Shown here: positions 5,001-5,575 of the stretch, piece by piece
Layout of the letters: each line of letters opens with the position of its first letter
Position numbering within the stretch: position 1 is the first letter of the stretch
NCBI GenBank assembly: GCA_031987425.1
Contig: DALZZL010000207.1
Span: forward strand, 1-5,575
From: Stenotrophomonas_A sp002429615
Lineage (GTDB): Bacteria > Pseudomonadota > Gammaproteobacteria > Xanthomonadales > Xanthomonadaceae
Direction of reading: 5' to 3'
Length of the DNA: 5,575 nt
Position numbers and translations under genes: made by a program
Notes under the pieces: model-generated
Database searches by the model: none
What the model saw: only the letters and a program-made list of their open reading frames with translations
What the model was told of the DNA's origin: nothing

Positions 5001-5575
5001 TTACTGGCCGGTGCCCGGGCCGAGCCCACGCGCCAGGGTGATGGCCTGGGCGACGTTCTGGTTCAGCGGCAGGTTGTTGGAAACCGACTGCCGGACCAGG
5101 TCCAGCTGCAGGCGGTTGCTGATCTGTTGCGCGTCACCGGTGAGCTGGATGCTCTGGCCGACGCTGCCGTTGCGGATCCACTGCTGCACCTGGCCCTGCC
5201 CGGCGATCAGCAGCAGCACGCCGGCGGTGCCGTTGGCATAGCTCGCGGTGGCGGTGGCGCCGCCGTCGGTGACCGTGGTGGTCGCCGCCGGTGTCGTCGC
5301 GGCGGTGGCCTGCGGGGCGCTGCCATCGCGCACGGTCAGCTGCGTGCTGTTGGTGGCCGCATTGGCATCACCGGCGACCTGCACGCTCTGCACCAGCCCG
5401 GAGACGTTCTGCAGGCCGCTGGCATCCACGCTGCGCTGCGGCTCGGTGCTGGTCTGCGTGGTGCTCGCGGCCGAGGCGGTGCTCGCCGTCGGGGTCGATG
5501 CCGGGGGCGTCGCGGCGACCATCGCCGCTGGCGCCGCTACCGCGCTCGCCACCGGGGCGGCCGCCGATTGCGGTT
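5001..5575 (-). CDS. Secreted repeat protein, candidate Fap-like amyloid component, 5' partial
   Basis: The frame ends at TAA (5001-5003) and stays open to the window edge. The in-frame GTG at 5550-5552 is preceded by more coding-like residues (PQSAAAP), so the real start and probable signal peptide lie outside. Numbering from that GTG: residues 1-40 are Ala/Thr/Ser/Pro-rich and look disordered. Two copies of a repeat follow, Q55-V74 and Q133-L152, sharing QS[VI]Q[VL]xGDAx4NxxQLx[VL]. Between them lie a Thr/Ala linker and a short hydrophobic stretch GVLLLIAG (111-118). The Gln/Asn/Gly/Ser content with no Cys resembles secreted amyloid-type proteins. Its place directly before the FapF-like gene is that of fapE in Pseudomonas fapABCDEF, so a FapE-like or amyloid-subunit role is inferred. 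I do not recognise the protein by sequence alone; it might be another surface protein carried by the same pore. Spacing to the next gene is 47 bases. Confidence 0.7.
   Translation of the reverse strand, partial: PQSAAAPVASAVAAPAAMVAATPPASTPTASTASAASTTQTSTEPQRSVDASGLQNVSGLVQSVQVAGDANAATNSTQLTVRDGSAPQATAATTPAATTTVTDGGATATASYANGTAGVLLLIAGQGQVQQWIRNGSVGQSIQLTGDAQQISNRLQLDLVRQSVSNNLPLNQNVAQAITLARGLGPGTGQ
5097..5156 (-). repeat. Second copy of the internal QSxQxxGDA repeat
   Basis: This codes for residues 133-152 of the secreted repeat protein (QSIQLTGDA...N..LQLDL). Against the first copy (5331-5390), 41 of 60 bases are identical by my hand count with no gaps, and the reading frame is the same. 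The match points to an ancient tandem duplication held by selection on protein sequence. Confidence 0.65.
5331..5390 (-). repeat. First copy of the internal QSxQxxGDA repeat
   Basis: This codes for residues 55-74 of the secreted repeat protein (QSVQVAGDA...N..TQLTV). Alternating polar and hydrophobic residues around a GD turn suggest two beta-strands joined by a tight turn, as in stacked amyloid or beta-solenoid repeats. Confidence 0.65.

Noticed and set aside
4292..5029. Long minus-strand frame overlapping the FapF-like gene
   Set aside because: The Arg/Gly-rich product in another frame of the same strand has no domain, and the FapF-like frame has signal peptide, coiled coil and barrel.
1..5575. 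CRISPR array, tRNA, rRNA, insertion sequence or phage attachment site
   Set aside because: No regularly spaced direct repeats, no cloverleaf or rRNA-like stretches, and no transposase or integrase coding were seen on either strand.

Overview
The window is GC-rich (most codons end in G or C). Its proteins, gene style and repeats suggest a gammaproteobacterium of the Xanthomonadaceae/Lysobacteraceae (Stenotrophomonas, Pseudoxanthomonas, Luteimonas or a close relative). The pointers are tandem NlpC/P60 hydrolases, GTAG-type REP repeats built on a GGCTTCAGCC-like hairpin, and a VpsR-like sigma-54 activator. The genus is inferred, not proven.

Left part (1-1480): the 3' end of one secreted-type NlpC/P60 cell-wall hydrolase gene and a complete paralogue with a signal peptide lie in tandem on the plus strand. 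A strong intrinsic terminator and a head-to-head pair of REP units follow.

Middle (1480-3571): a hotdog-fold acyl-CoA thioesterase on the minus strand diverges from a VpsR-like sigma-54 enhancer-binding protein on the plus strand. The 248-base divergent spacer holds a TTGACA box overlapping a 12-base palindrome.

Right part (3541-5575): two co-directional minus-strand genes run toward the regulator and end at a 12-bp hairpin between the convergent stop codons. The upstream one (5' end outside the window) is an Ala/Thr/Ser-rich, apparently exported protein with two copies of a Gln/Asn/Gly repeat. The downstream one has a signal peptide, a trimer-type coiled coil, a linker with a plug-like helix and an outer-membrane beta-barrel, the layout of FapF, the export pore for functional amyloid in Pseudomonas. 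Together they look like the distal end of a Fap-like amyloid operon, with fapF as last gene and a fapE-like small secreted protein before it. The neighbouring VpsR-like activator is the obvious candidate controller, probably linking matrix production to c-di-GMP. This Fap reading is the most interesting part of the window. It rests on architecture, remembered family similarity and gene order, because the rest of the operon is outside the window.
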